A stretch of DNA of 64,000 nucleotides from contig SVCU01000002.1 of assembly GCA_015058215.1 (NCBI GenBank), positions 1 through 64,000 of the forward strand, read 5' to 3'. Every line of letters starts with the position of its first letter. Positions within the stretch are counted from its first letter, which is position 1. The notes beneath the pieces are model-generated. The model was not told the origin of the DNA. It ran no database searches and was given only the letters and a program-made list of their open reading frames with translations. Source of the DNA: Clostridiales bacterium (lineage in GTDB: Bacteria; Bacillota; Clostridia; Peptostreptococcales; Anaerovoracaceae). Below are positions 9,289 through 22,141 of the stretch, piece by piece. Both the position numbers and the translations under genes were made by a program.

Positions 9289-9540
9289 GCGGATTTTTTG
9301 AAAACATTCAAAAATACAGGATCGTGAAAAAATAACCCACAGGACTATCCACAGGCGTGTGGACAAAAAACGTGAGAAAATCAATGTTTCCACAGAGTTA
9401 TCCACAGAGTGTGGATAAAAAACATCCCCAGAAACTTTTTTGTGAAGAAAGATGGTTAAAAAAGACAAAACCTTGCATTCTTTCTTTCTCCCGTGCTAAT
9501 ATAAAACCACATTCAATTTTATAAGAAAGAGGGAAAAAAA
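9266..9540. other. oriC: Replication origin upstream of dnaA (DnaA boxes and AT-rich stretch)
   Basis: This 358-base gap between dnaA and the next gene holds perfect DnaA boxes at 9275-9283, 9398-9406 and 9410-9418 (the last two facing each other), plus one-mismatch boxes at 9345-9353 (CTATCCACA) and 9358-9366 (TGTGGACAA) and weaker ones at 9333-9341 and 9386-9394. From about 9420 to 9540 the sequence is AT-rich with A and T runs and could be the unwinding element. Genes on both sides are transcribed away from it, as expected for the point where two forks leave. Confidence 0.88.
9473..9502 (+). promoter_or_regulatory. Candidate promoter of the acyl-CoA ligase gene
   Basis: TTGCAT (9473-9478) and TAATAT (9497-9502) with an 18-base spacer, in the AT-rich end of the origin region and 40 bases before the ligase ATG. 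Both hexamers have mismatches, so this is only a candidate. Confidence 0.4.
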
Positions 9541-9541
9541 C

Positions 9542-11296
9542 ATGGACACTGTTTATAAGAACCCCTACGACGAATCCCGGTGGTGCCCCACATACGAAAT
9601 CACCGATCTGAAAGATCTGGTGCGGAAACTGGCACTGCTTTACCGCGACAAACCCGCCTATCTTTATAAAGAAAAAAAGGGCGGCCCTTATCTGGAACTG
9701 ACCCATGCTCAGCTTGCCGCCGATGTGGATGCTCTCGGAACCAAACTGTTGGATCTGGGGCTTGCAGGCAGCAAGATCGCCGTTATGGGCGACAGCTGCT
9801 ACCAGTGGATGCTGGCGTATTTCGCTGTGGCCTGCGGCATCGGCACTGTAGTTCCTCTGGATAAGGAACTGCAGCCCGAAGAAATCCTGAATCTGGTGGA
9901 AACCGCAGATTGCAAAGCGATTTTCTATACCTCCAGCCAGGCAAAGAAGCTGGAAGACTGCCCTGTTCCCCTGCAGATCAAAATGGAAGTCTACAGCGAA
10001 AAAGATAACGCAGAAGATCCCAATACCCTGGCACACCTTTTGGAGGAAGGCCGCAAATTGCTGGAAGCCGGGGACAGGAGCTATCTGGATCAAACCATCG
10101 ATCCGGAAACCCTGTGCAGCCTGCTCTTCACTTCCGGTACCACCGGCGTGCCCAAGGGTGTTATGCTGAGCCACCGGAATCTGGTTTCCAATGTGAAAAA
10201 CAGCAGCCGCCTTCTGCAACTGAAAGAAGACGACCGCAGTCTTTCCATTCTGCCCATCCATCATACATTCGAATCCACTCTGGGCAATATGCTGGTGCTT
10301 TACCAGGGCGGTTCCATCGCCTTCTGCGAAGGTCTCAAATATGTGACCAAGAACATGGAAGAATGCAAAGCCAGCATCCTGGTGGGTGTTCCTCTGATCT
10401 TCGAATCCGTATACGATAAAATCTGGAAGCAGGCCAAGAAGAGCGGCAAGGCCGCCATTCTGAAGAAGCTGATCGGTGTCCGCAAGGGTCTGAAAACCGC
10501 GCTCGGTGTAGATACCGCGTCCCTTTTGATGAAATCCGTAAAGAAGCCCTTCGGCGGAAAGCTCCGTCTTCTGGTCACCGGCGCTGCTGCCATCGATCCC
10601 AATGTTCTGAGAGGGTTCCTGGATATGGGCTTTGAAGTGCTTCAGGGTTACGGCCTCACCGAGACCGCACCGCTGGTCGCCGGTACGCCCGAATACGTGG
10701 ATCGCTATAAGAAGGCAGGGTCCTGCGGCCCCGTCATTCCCGAAGGCGAGATCCGCATTCTGGATCCCAATGAAGACGGCATCGGCGAGATCCTTTACAA
10801 GGGTCCCAATGTGATGATGGGCTACTACAATATGCCCGAAGAAACCGCGGAAGTGTTGAAAGACGGCTGGTTCTATACCGGTGATCTGGGCTTCGTGGAC
10901 GAGCAGGGCTGGGTCTACATCACCGGCCGCAAGAAGAACGTCATCGTCACCAAAACCGGCAAGAACATCTATCCCGAAGAGATCGAACAGTACCTCTCCG
11001 TCATCCCCTACATCAAGGAATGCATGGTCTACGGTCTGGAAACGGATAATGATGAAGGCCAGGGCGAAGGCACTCTGGTGGCCGTGCAGGTCATTCCCGA
11101 CCTGGAAGCCGTGGAGGAAAAGCTGGGCCACGCACCCGTGGACGAAGACACCTATCTGCTGCTGAAGGATGCCATTGCGGAAGTAAACCGCAAGATCCCC
11201 AGCTACAAACGGGTCCACAAGATCACCATCCGTGAAACGGAATTCGTAAAGACCACCACCAAGAAGATCCGCAGACAGGACAATATCCCTCAGTAA
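9542..11296 (+). CDS. AMP-forming long-chain acyl-CoA synthetase
   Basis: Activates a fatty acid to acyl-AMP and then acyl-CoA. The 584-residue protein has the adenylate-forming superfamily motifs in order: FTSGTTGVPKGVMLSH (ATP/Mg binding, near 200), GYGLTETAP (near 365), YTGDLG (near 445), GRKKNVIVTKTGKNIYPEEI (hinge and C-terminal subdomain). The closest family by pattern is long-chain fatty-acid CoA ligase (FadD15/Faa-like); the exact chain length cannot be read from the sequence. It is monocistronic between oriC and a terminator. A weak GAGGG serves as ribosome site. Confidence 0.88.
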   Translation: MDTVYKNPYDESRWCPTYEITDLKDLVRKLALLYRDKPAYLYKEKKGGPYLELTHAQLAADVDALGTKLLDLGLAGSKIAVMGDSCYQWMLAYFAVACGIGTVVPLDKELQPEEILNLVETADCKAIFYTSSQAKKLEDCPVPLQIKMEVYSEKDNAEDPNTLAHLLEEGRKLLEAGDRSYLDQTIDPETLCSLLFTSGTTGVPKGVMLSHRNLVSNVKNSSRLLQLKEDDRSLSILPIHHTFESTLGNMLVLYQGGSIAFCEGLKYVTKNMEECKASILVGVPLIFESVYDKIWKQAKKSGKAAILKKLIGVRKGLKTALGVDTASLLMKSVKKPFGGKLRLLVTGAAAIDPNVLRGFLDMGFEVLQGYGLTETAPLVAGTPEYVDRYKKAGSCGPVIPEGEIRILDPNEDGIGEILYKGPNVMMGYYNMPEETAEVLKDGWFYTGDLGFVDEQGWVYITGRKKNVIVTKTGKNIYPEEIEQYLSVIPYIKECMVYGLETDNDEGQGEGTLVAVQVIPDLEAVEEKLGHAPVDEDTYLLLKDAIAEVNRKIPSYKRVHKITIRETEFVKTTTKKIRRQDNIPQ

Positions 11297-11305
11297 ATTG
11301 AATAA

Positions 11306-11345
11306 CGGAACCCCCGGCAGAAGCATTGCTCGCCGGGGGTTTTAA
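11306..11345 (+). terminator. Intrinsic terminator after the acyl-CoA ligase
   Basis: Nine-base-pair stem ACCCCCGGC (11310-11318) with GCCGGGGGT (11332-11340), followed by TTTT. Confidence 0.9.
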
Positions 11346-11461
11346 ATTACAATACGATTACGCATCCATTAAGCTTCTTTCCGGAGATTGCACAGCGAAA
11401 AAAGAAATGATAGGATGAAGAAAAAATGTTTTCTTTACAGCAAGACGGAAAGGAGGACACA

Positions 11462-12667
11462 ATGCGAAAAAAATGTTATTTCGTCTTTTTACTTGTGCTG
11501 ATTTTGCTGCTGTCTGCCTGTTCTCTGCCTGTTATGAATGAAACGGACGATCCAGAGAAGAATCGGTTCGAAAATCAAAATGATGAAGAAAATAAGGTTC
11601 AGAACAACAATCAGGATGATAATCAGAGCAACAAAAAGGATCCGATTCAGGATGTCAGCAATTTGATCAAAGAAGACACGAAAGAAACAATGACGGTGCA
11701 GGTGCAAAATATAGAACTGCCTGCAGAATCGGAAAAAGAAGGCTGGTTGGTCCAAAAGTCTCCGATAGCCGTAGATGCAGATGGAAAAATCTATTATAGC
11801 TCAAACGAAGCTCCTGAAAGCGGCGGGCATTTGGTCTGCAATGCTGCTCTTTGGGTATACGATCCCGAAACGCGAACCTCTGAACTCATCAACAATGATC
11901 CGGGTTTTTCTTATTATCTCAGCGTCCGGGTGAACGATGATTTTATTGTGTGGATCCGGAAAGAAAAAGAAAGCGGAAATGAACAGGTTTGTTTGTATGA
12001 TAAAGAAAGCAAAGAAATGCAGCAAATCGGTCAGGGTAAGGAAATCAGCAGCAATTGGTTCATGTTGAGAGACGATTATTTGATTTGGGAAATAAAAGAT
12101 GCTCATAACCAAGGACCCATCGAGGCAACGAATCTGAAAACCATGGAACCGGTGGTTCTTCCGGAAGATCTGACAAATTACGATTTTACTGTAAACGGCA
12201 GCGAGTTGATTTATTATCTTAAGGGAAAAGATACCAACGACAAACTGATCATCTACGACCTGGAGAAAGAAAAAACGAAAGAAGAATTTGAACTCCCTCA
12301 TAAAGTGTTTACCATGCAGGCACTCGTTGCCAGCGACGAATATATTTGGTGGGATTCGAATATTGATAATACGAAGGGATACTATTTGTTTTTCGATCGC
12401 GAAAAAAAGGTTTTGAGCATGATTGGAAATTCACCGCTTCCGAATATCCATCATCCGTGGGGCCTGATCGGAAATACGCTGCTGGCAACAGAGCGAAGAG
12501 AGGGAAAACTGATACTGTTCAATCTGGATGATTTAACTTATAGCACTCATAAAACCACGGAGGATGCGTGGGAACAAACAATGATCTCCATCGTTGGAGG
12601 CTCTGAGGAAACCGGCTTCGTTCTGAATTATGGATCGAAGCTCTATATCCTTCAGGAAAGTGAATAG
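11462..12667 (+). CDS. Lipoprotein with a probable beta-propeller domain, function unknown
   Basis: The 401-residue product starts MRKKCYFVFLLVLILLLSAC, a signal peptide with lipobox LSAC, so it is likely a lipid-anchored surface protein. Residues about 25-75 form an Asn/Asp/Gln/Glu-rich spacer. The rest has repeated strand blocks with aromatic turns (GKIYYSS, DFIVWIR, DYLIWEIKD, ELIYYLKG, EYIWWDSN), which looks like a propeller of 6-7 blades; I recognise no enzyme motif. The start is set by AAAGGAGG just before the ATG at 11462; an in-frame ATG 36 bases upstream lacks a site. The gene is clearly richer in A and T than its neighbours, a sign of separate origin. Confidence 0.8.
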   Translation: MRKKCYFVFLLVLILLLSACSLPVMNETDDPEKNRFENQNDEENKVQNNNQDDNQSNKKDPIQDVSNLIKEDTKETMTVQVQNIELPAESEKEGWLVQKSPIAVDADGKIYYSSNEAPESGGHLVCNAALWVYDPETRTSELINNDPGFSYYLSVRVNDDFIVWIRKEKESGNEQVCLYDKESKEMQQIGQGKEISSNWFMLRDDYLIWEIKDAHNQGPIEATNLKTMEPVVLPEDLTNYDFTVNGSELIYYLKGKDTNDKLIIYDLEKEKTKEEFELPHKVFTMQALVASDEYIWWDSNIDNTKGYYLFFDREKKVLSMIGNSPLPNIHHPWGLIGNTLLATERREGKLILFNLDDLTYSTHKTTEDAWEQTMISIVGGSEETGFVLNYGSKLYILQESE

Positions 12668-12724
12668 ACTTTGCAAAAGAAGAAAAGCGAATATAAAACC
12701 GTTCGTTATTCTAACAGATTACAG

Positions 12725-12762
12725 AAAAAGGACGAAAGAAATCACTTTCGTCCTTTTTTCTT
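12725..12762 (+). terminator. Intrinsic terminator after the lipoprotein gene
   Basis: A 13 bp stem, AAAAGGACGAAAG with CTTTCGTCCTTTT, six-base loop and a run of T residues. Confidence 0.9.
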
Positions 12763-13172
12763 GTTTCGCCGATTGCGTCGTGAAGGATGAATATAATTCG
12801 GTTGCAGGAGGTGTGGAGCGGGATTTTCGTTTTTTTGAAAATAACGCACCATGATTTGGATAAAACTGGCATATTTCACTGGAAAAATGAACAGATTTTA
12901 TAAGTAAAGGGAAGAATTTTAAAAGAAAAAGGATTTTTTCGGAAAATTGGCTTGAAAAAAGAAAAAATCGTTTCGTTTTACGAAATAAATGGTGCGTAAA
13001 AATTCTTTTTTTGAAAAATCCGCTCCAGACCTTCGATTGCAGGGGGCAGAAGGAAAACAGTGTGGAATTTGCAACGAAAAGCCTCTGCTAAAAGGAATTT
13101 CTGTTGAAAAGATTTGTGCCCGTGGTGGTGGTCGAGCGCAGAGAAAAAGTCCGTCAAATCGGCGATTTTTGA
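12763..13172. other. AT-rich non-coding stretch before gyrB
   Basis: About 400 bases with long A runs, no convincing reading frame with a ribosome site, no DnaA box and no stable hairpin that I can see. A frame at 12989-13240 exists but runs through the gyrB promoter and has no family features. Confidence 0.6.
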
Positions 13173-13201
13173 TTGAATTTAAGGGCTCGTTTTGCTATAA
13201 T
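13173..13201 (+). promoter_or_regulatory. Sigma-A promoter of gyrB-gyrA
   Basis: TTGAAT (13173-13178), a 17-base spacer and a perfect TATAAT (13196-13201), 51 bases before the gyrB ATG. Confidence 0.8.
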
Positions 13202-13215
13202 AATGAGTGTATGTC

Positions 13216-13229
13216 ATTTGAATTCAAAT
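13216..13229. repeat. Perfect 14-base palindrome in the gyrB leader
   Basis: ATTTGAATTCAAAT reads the same on both strands and lies about 8 bases after the expected transcription start. It could be an operator; no regulator is known from the sequence. Confidence 0.6.
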
Positions 13230-13240
13230 TTGCAAAGTGA

Positions 13241-15181
<1,941 letters not shown>

Positions 15182-15199
15182 GAAAGGAGGGCATAAGAA

Positions 15200-17752
15200 A
15201 TGGCTGATAAAAGCAAGACTGTGGGCACGCTTCTGGAAGACAGCAGACTGATCCAGACCGAGATCCACCACGAAATGAAAACTTCTTACATCGACTATGC
15301 CATGAGCGTTATCGTGGCCCGTGCTCTCCCCGATGTCCGGGACGGCCTGAAGCCGGTACACAGAAGAATCCTCTACGGTATGTCCGAACTGGGTATGACC
15401 CCGGACAAGCCGCATAAGAAATCCGCCCGTATCGTCGGTGAAGTTCTGGGTAAGTATCACCCCCACGGTGACTCCTCCGTTTACGACGCCATGGTACGGC
15501 TGGCACAGGATTTCAACATCCGCTACACTCTGGTAGACGGCCACGGCAACTTCGGTTCCGTGGACGGCGACGGTGCCGCAGCCATGCGTTACACCGAAGC
15601 CAGAATGACTCCCTTCGCCCTGGAAATGCTCCGGGACATCAAGAAGGAAACGGTCACCATGGTGCCCAACTTCGACGGTGAAGAACGGGAACCCGAGGTG
15701 CTGCCCGCCCGCTTCCCCAACCTGCTGGTCAACGGCAGCAACGGTATCGCCGTCGGTATGGCAACCTCCATCCCGCCCCACAACCTGACCGAAGTCATCG
15801 ACGCCACCACCTATCTGATCGATAACGAAGATGCGGACATCACCGACCTGATGAAGTTCGTCAAGGGTCCCGACTTCCCCACCGGTGCCATCATTCTGGG
15901 CAAGAGCGGTGCGAAGGAAGCCTATAAGACCGGCCAGGGCAAGGTCCTGGTACGCGCCGTCACCGAAATCGAAGAAGATACCCGCGGCAGACAGCGCATC
16001 GTTGTCACCGAGATCCCCTACCAGGTCAACAAGGCCAGACTGATCGAAAGCATGGCCGAACTGGTAAAGGAAAAGAAGCTGGACGGCATCTCCGACATCC
16101 GCGACGAATCCAACCGCAAGGGTATGCGGATCGTCATCGAACTGAAGAGAGACGCCAACCCCCAGATCACCCTCAACAGACTCTTCAAGCACACCCAGCT
16201 GCAGGGTTCCTACAGCATGATCATGCTGGCGCTGGTAGACGGCGAGCCCAAGCTGCTGAACCTGAAAGAGATCCTGTCCCACTACATCAAGCACCAGGAA
16301 GACGTGGTCACAAGACGCACCCGTTACGACCTGCGTAAGGCCGAAGCCCGTGCTCACATTCTGGAAGGTCTGCGCATCGCCCTGGATAACATCGACGAAG
16401 TCATCAAGACCATCCGCGAAGCCTACAGCGATGCCAAGCAGCGCCTGATGGACCGCTTCGGCCTCTCCGACGTGCAGGCCCAGGCCATCCTGGATATGCA
16501 GCTGCGCCGTCTGCAGGGTCTGGAACGGGAAAAGATCGAAGCGGAGTATGCAGAACTGATGAAACAGATCGCCTGGTTCAAGAAGATCCTCAGCGAACGC
16601 GCTGTCCTGATGGGTGTCATCAAGGAAGAACTGGAAGAAGTCAAGAGAAAGTACGGCGACAAGCGCCGCACCAAGATCCAGGCTGCCGCAGAAGAATTCG
16701 AAGAAGAAGACCTGATCGAAGAGGAAAAGGTGGCCATCACCCTGACCCACCTGGGCTATGTAAAGAGAGTGTCTGCCGACACCTACAAGGCCCAGAAGCG
16801 CGGCGGCAAGGGCATCACCGGCCTCACCACCAGAGAAAACGACTTCGTGAAGAAGCTGCTGATCACCTCCACCCACGATTATCTGATGTTCTTCACCAAC
16901 ACCGGTAAGGCTCACAGAATCAAGGCTTACGAGATCCCCGAAGCACAGAGAAACGCCAAGGGTACTCCCATCGTCAACTTCCTGAACCTGATGCAGCGTG
17001 AACGGGTCACCGCCGTCATTCCCATCAAGGAATTCAGCGAAAACCACTACCTGATCGCTGTCACCAAGCAGGGTACCATCAAGAAGACCGATATGGCCCA
17101 GTTCGACACCAACCGGAAGACCGGCCTCATCGCCATCAACCTGAAGGACGGCGACGAACTGATCGGCATCAAGGAAACCTCCGGCACCAGCAATGTCATC
17201 ATCGTTACCAAGAAGGGCAAGTGCATCTGCTTCAGCGAAGAAGACGTACGGCCCATGGGCAGACTGGCCGGCGGCGTCCGCGCCATCGACCTGGAAAAGG
17301 ACGACGAAGTTGTTTCCATGGAACTGGCCGAAAAGAACGAAGAACTGATGGTGGTCACCAGCGCCGGTTTCGGTAAGCGTACCGCCGTGAAGGACTATAA
17401 GGTACAGGCCAGAGGCGGCAAGGGCCTCCTGACCTACGATAAGAGCAAATTCAGCAAGACCGGTTATCTGATCGGTGCCATGGTGGTGGCCGACGATGAC
17501 GAAGTGATGCTGATCAATTCCGAAGGCGTCATCATCCGCATCCCCGCCTCTGAGGTCTCCCGTCTGGGCAGAGCAACGCAGGGCGTTAAGATCATGCGGG
17601 TAGAAGACGATGCCAATATCATCGCCATGGCCAAGGTGGCCCGCGATGACAGCGAGGACGAAGACGGCAGCCCGGAACCCCCTGCGCAGGAAGCCCCTGC
17701 CAAGAAGGGTAAGGCCAAGGACGCCGACTCCGACCAGCTGACCCTGATGTAA
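15200..17752 (+). CDS. gyrA: DNA gyrase subunit A
   Basis: DNA cleavage-rejoining subunit of gyrase. In 850 residues: the winged-helix domain with [20 protein letters not shown], the catalytic tyrosine in [10 protein letters not shown], a coiled-coil tower, and the C-terminal beta-pinwheel with a GyrA-box (RGGKGITG near residue 530). The quinolone region reads [14 protein letters not shown], keeping the Ser and Asp usually lost in resistant mutants. The tail is acidic then Lys/Ala-rich. AAAGGAGGG precedes the ATG. Confidence 0.98.
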   Translation: MADKSKTVGTLLEDSRLIQTEIHHEMKTSYIDYAMSVIVARALPDVRDGLKPVHRRILYGMSELGMTPDKPHKKSARIVGEVLGKYHPHGDSSVYDAMVRLAQDFNIRYTLVDGHGNFGSVDGDGAAAMRYTEARMTPFALEMLRDIKKETVTMVPNFDGEEREPEVLPARFPNLLVNGSNGIAVGMATSIPPHNLTEVIDATTYLIDNEDADITDLMKFVKGPDFPTGAIILGKSGAKEAYKTGQGKVLVRAVTEIEEDTRGRQRIVVTEIPYQVNKARLIESMAELVKEKKLDGISDIRDESNRKGMRIVIELKRDANPQITLNRLFKHTQLQGSYSMIMLALVDGEPKLLNLKEILSHYIKHQEDVVTRRTRYDLRKAEARAHILEGLRIALDNIDEVIKTIREAYSDAKQRLMDRFGLSDVQAQAILDMQLRRLQGLEREKIEAEYAELMKQIAWFKKILSERAVLMGVIKEELEEVKRKYGDKRRTKIQAAAEEFEEEDLIEEEKVAITLTHLGYVKRVSADTYKAQKRGGKGITGLTTRENDFVKKLLITSTHDYLMFFTNTGKAHRIKAYEIPEAQRNAKGTPIVNFLNLMQRERVTAVIPIKEFSENHYLIAVTKQGTIKKTDMAQFDTNRKTGLIAINLKDGDELIGIKETSGTSNVIIVTKKGKCICFSEEDVRPMGRLAGGVRAIDLEKDDEVVSMELAEKNEELMVVTSAGFGKRTAVKDYKVQARGGKGLLTYDKSKFSKTGYLIGAMVVADDDEVMLINSEGVIIRIPASEVSRLGRATQGVKIMRVEDDANIIAMAKVARDDSEDEDGSPEPPAQEAPAKKGKAKDADSDQLTLM

Positions 17753-17768
17753 CCAAAGGAGAATTGCC

Positions 17769-18170
17769 ATGAATGATTCCATTAAATTCATCGTTCCCGG
17801 GAAACCGGAATACATTGGCCCTGTGCGTGTGGCCATTTCGCTGATCGCCGGTGGCGCAGGCTTTAATGTGGAAGAAGTGGAAGACATTAAAATGGCTGTT
17901 TCCGAAGCCTGCAGCAAGGCCATTTGCCCCGGCACCGGCGGCCTGGGCCTGTACGAAGTGACCTGCGAGCTGGGCGACCGTCGCCTCACCGTGTCCGTTC
18001 TGGACCGGGAGGGCGGCTGCCATTTCCAGGTGCGGGAAGATTCCTGCGTGGAATGCACAAAACACGAAGGCCTGGGCATCTTCATGCTGAAGGCGTTCAT
18101 GGATGAAGTTTCGGTGTTCGAGGAGCCGGAAGTTGGTTCCGGCATTCGGATGATCAAGTACGTAAAGTAG
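17769..18170 (+). CDS. RsbW/SpoIIAB-like anti-sigma factor (atypical N box)
   Basis: The 133-residue protein has the GHKL serine-kinase fold of SigB/SigF anti-sigma factors: DIKMAVSEACSKAI aligns with the N box, LDREGG with G1 and GLGIFMLKAFMDEV with G2. In RsbW and SpoIIAB the N box ends in an Asn that coordinates magnesium (SEACTNA-type); here the position is Lys. ATP binding or kinase activity may thus be changed or lost. It sits 19 bases before a SigB/SigF-type sigma gene, which is presumably its target. No anti-anti-sigma (RsbV/SpoIIAA) gene is next to it. AAAGGAG precedes the ATG. Confidence 0.8.
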   Translation: MNDSIKFIVPGKPEYIGPVRVAISLIAGGAGFNVEEVEDIKMAVSEACSKAICPGTGGLGLYEVTCELGDRRLTVSVLDREGGCHFQVREDSCVECTKHEGLGIFMLKAFMDEVSVFEEPEVGSGIRMIKYVK

Positions 18171-18189
18171 CTGAATCGAGGAACTGCGT

Positions 18190-19946
<1,757 letters not shown>

Positions 19947-20020
19947 CCCTGGGCTGAGTTTTCCGCAGCTGTTCAAATAAGTTATTTTTTTAAACTTTTT
20001 ATTCTCAGGAGGAACAAAAA

Positions 20021-20872
20021 ATGAAACTCAGTTCTGACGCCCTCCGGGCGAAAGCAGTCGAGGTTCGCAAGGACATCGTTAAGTCCCTGTATCACTCCCA
20101 GTCCGGTCATCCCGGCGGTTCCCTTTCCGGTACCGACATCGCCACCGCCCTGTACTTCAATGTGATGAACATCGACCCCGAAAATCCCAAGATGAAAGGC
20201 CGCGACAAGTTCGTTCTGTCCAAGGGCCATGCAGCTCCCCTGCTCTACGCAGTGCTGGCTGAAAGAGGCTACTTCGACAAGGAAGAACTGTGGGGTCTGC
20301 GTAAGATCGACAGCAGACTGCAGGGTCACCCCGATATGAAGAACATCCCCGGCGTAGAAATGTCCACCGGTTCTCTGGGCCAGGGCATCTCCTGCGCAGT
20401 TGGCATGGCACTGGCCGGCAAGCTGGACAAGAAGTGCGATTGCTGCAAGCAGCCCCGCGTTTACGCTCTGCTGGGCGACGGCGAACTGCAGGAAGGTCTG
20501 GTCTGGGAAGCTGCTATGTCCGCAGGTCACTATCACCTGGACAACCTGACCGCCATCGTAGACTGGAACGGTCTGCAGATCGACGGTAAGAACGACGACG
20601 TTATGACCGTAAGACCCATCGACGAAAAGTTCGCAGCTTTCGGCTGGGACGTTCAGCTGATCGACGGCCACGACATGGATGCCATCCTGGAAGCTCTGGA
20701 AAAGGCTGCACAGGTCAAGGGCAAGCCCTCCGTTATCGTAGCAAAGACTGTCAAGGGCAAGGGCGTTTCCTTCATGGAAAACAACGCCGGCTGGCATGGT
20801 AAGGCTCCCAACGAAGAGCAGTACAACCAGGCCATGGCAGAACTGGAAGCAGCTGCAGCTGCTCTGAAATAA
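20021..20872 (+). CDS. Transketolase, N-terminal (thiamine diphosphate) subunit
   Basis: Split transketolase half that binds thiamine diphosphate and magnesium: [16 protein letters not shown] near 28, the [12 protein letters not shown] motif near 155 and [19 protein letters not shown] near 255. It transfers two-carbon units in the non-oxidative pentose phosphate pathway. At 283 residues it covers only the first domain; the other half is encoded 16 bases downstream. This two-gene form is common in anaerobic Bacillota. AGGAGG precedes the ATG. Confidence 0.94.
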   Translation: MKLSSDALRAKAVEVRKDIVKSLYHSQSGHPGGSLSGTDIATALYFNVMNIDPENPKMKGRDKFVLSKGHAAPLLYAVLAERGYFDKEELWGLRKIDSRLQGHPDMKNIPGVEMSTGSLGQGISCAVGMALAGKLDKKCDCCKQPRVYALLGDGELQEGLVWEAAMSAGHYHLDNLTAIVDWNGLQIDGKNDDVMTVRPIDEKFAAFGWDVQLIDGHDMDAILEALEKAAQVKGKPSVIVAKTVKGKGVSFMENNAGWHGKAPNEEQYNQAMAELEAAAAALK

Positions 20873-20888
20873 GAGGAGGTACCCTGTA

Positions 20889-21845
20889 ATGGCAGATAAG
20901 ATCGCAACTCGCCAGGCATATGGCGAAGAACTGGCAGCCCTGGGCGCCAAAAATGAAAACATCGTAGTTCTGGACGCTGACCTGTCCGGCTCCACCATGA
21001 CCAAGCTGTTCAAGGCTGAATTCCCCGACCGTTTCTTCAACGCCGGTATCGCCGAACAGGATATGTACGGCATGGCAGCAGGTCTGGCCGTTTCCGGCAA
21101 GATCCCCTTCGCAAGCACCTTCGCTATGTTTGCTGCAGGCCGCGCTTACGAAATCATCCGTAACTCCATCGGCTACCCCCATGCCAATGTAAAGATCTGC
21201 GCAACCCACGCCGGTATCACCGTCGGCGAAGACGGCGCAACCCACCAGTGCGTGGAAGACCTGGCCCTGATGAGAGCCATCCCCGGCATGACCGTTCTGA
21301 ACCCCGCCGATGCAGCTTCCGCAAAGATCCTGCTGAACAAGGCTGCCGAACTGTACGGCCCCGTCTATGTTCGTCTGGGCCGCGCCGGCGTTCCCGTCCG
21401 CTATGCAGCAGATGCCGAACTGGAAATCGGTAAGGCAGTACAGCTGAAGGACGGCCACGATGCCACCATCATCGCCACCGGCATCATGGTGGAAGAAGCT
21501 CTGCTGGCCGCTGACGCTCTGGCAGAAGACGGCATCCTGGTCCGCGTTCTGGATATGCACACCATCAAGCCTCTGGACGAAGCAGCCGTTCTGGCAGCCG
21601 CTGAAGAAACCGGCGCCATCGTCACCGCTGAAGAACACACCATCAAGGGTGGTCTGGGCGGCGCTGTTGCCGAAGTGATCACCACCGGCGGCGCAGCAGG
21701 TGCTCCCTGCCCCGTTCCCATGGCAATGATCGGCGTTCTGGATGTATTCGGCCGTTCCGGTAAGCCCGCAGAACTGATGGCAGAATACAAGCTGACCGCA
21801 AAGGACATCGAAGCCGCTGTCCGCAAGCTGGTTGCAATGAAATAA
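20889..21845 (+). CDS. Transketolase, C-terminal (pyrimidine and C-terminal domain) subunit
   Basis: Second half of split transketolase, 318 residues. It has the pyrimidine-binding domain (ATRQAYGEELAALG, DADLSGS, FNAGIAEQDMYGMAAGLA with the conserved Glu, THAGITVGEDGATHQ) and the C-terminal domain (VRVLDMHTIKPLDEAAV, EEHTIKGGLGGAVAE). AGAGGAGG precedes the ATG. It ends with a terminator about 60 bases later. Confidence 0.94.
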   Translation: MADKIATRQAYGEELAALGAKNENIVVLDADLSGSTMTKLFKAEFPDRFFNAGIAEQDMYGMAAGLAVSGKIPFASTFAMFAAGRAYEIIRNSIGYPHANVKICATHAGITVGEDGATHQCVEDLALMRAIPGMTVLNPADAASAKILLNKAAELYGPVYVRLGRAGVPVRYAADAELEIGKAVQLKDGHDATIIATGIMVEEALLAADALAEDGILVRVLDMHTIKPLDEAAVLAAAEETGAIVTAEEHTIKGGLGGAVAEVITTGGAAGAPCPVPMAMIGVLDVFGRSGKPAELMAEYKLTAKDIEAAVRKLVAMK

Positions 21846-21864
21846 GCGCTCTGCGCTGAAAAAA

Positions 21865-21889
21865 GCGCGCCTCCTGATCCGGGGCGCGC
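21865..21889. repeat. GC-arm hairpin, variant copy without the AAATTT core
   Basis: Seven-base arms GCGCGCC (21865-21871) and GGCGCGC (21883-21889) around an 11-base loop containing TGATCC. It resembles the dispersed hairpin family of this window, but the loop core differs. Confidence 0.5.
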
Positions 21890-21902
21890 AAGACGCACAA
21901 AC

Positions 21903-21935
21903 AAAAGACCCGGTCACAGGACCGGGTCTTTTTAT
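21903..21935 (+). terminator. Intrinsic terminator after the transketolase genes
   Basis: Stem AAAGACCCGGTC with its complement GACCGGGTCTTT and a T run. Confidence 0.9.
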
Positions 21936-21939
21936 CGGG

Positions 21940-21968
21940 TTGACAAGATGGGGTAATTTCCATATAAT
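21940..21968 (+). promoter_or_regulatory. Perfect-consensus sigma-A promoter upstream of the DUF3800 locus
   Basis: TTGACA (21940-21945), 17-base spacer, TATAAT (21963-21968): both hexamers and spacing are ideal. It begins five bases after the transketolase terminator. Confidence 0.9.
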
Positions 21969-22000
21969 GTAAAATATCCCGCGAGGCTGTTGAAAATCTA

Positions 22001-22029
22001 TTGACAACAGGGGCATTTTTCGTTACCAT
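22001..22029 (+). promoter_or_regulatory. Second promoter upstream of the DUF3800 locus
   Basis: TTGACA (22001-22006), 17-base spacer, TACCAT (22024-22029). It would start a transcript at about 22036, exactly before the structured RNA. Confidence 0.7.
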
Positions 22030-22035
22030 AAAGGT

Positions 22036-22125
22036 ACAATAAAAATGCAGTAATTGCTGCAGTGTAGGGCTGGCCGAAAGGCCCTGGTCCACCTACCGGC
22101 GGGGAAAGTCCCCGCCATTTTTTAT
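22036..22125 (+). ncRNA. Structured small RNA in front of the DUF3800 gene
   Basis: About 90 bases with three stems: TGCAG/CTGCA (22046-22061); an outer GTAGG (22064-22068) pairing with CCTAC (22092-22096) that encloses GGCC-GAAA-GGCC (22072-22083), a GNRA tetraloop; and a terminator hairpin GGCGGGG/CCCCGCC (22098-22116) with a T run. It ends 17 bases before the DUF3800 start. I recall that several RNA motifs named after DUF3800 have been predicted upstream of genes of this family; whether this one belongs to them needs a covariance-model search. The alternatives are a transcription attenuator or an independent small RNA. Confidence 0.7.
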
Positions 22126-22141
22126 TGCAAAAGGAGACGTT

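Noticed and set aside
12989..13240. 83-codon frame before gyrB
   Set aside because: It contains the gyrB promoter, has a low-complexity translation and no good ribosome site.
21970..22125. SRP RNA, 6S RNA or RNase P RNA as identity of the small RNA
   Set aside because: The SRP signature around GGAAG/GCAGC, the long 6S helix and the RNase P core sequences are absent, and the length is too short for the last two.
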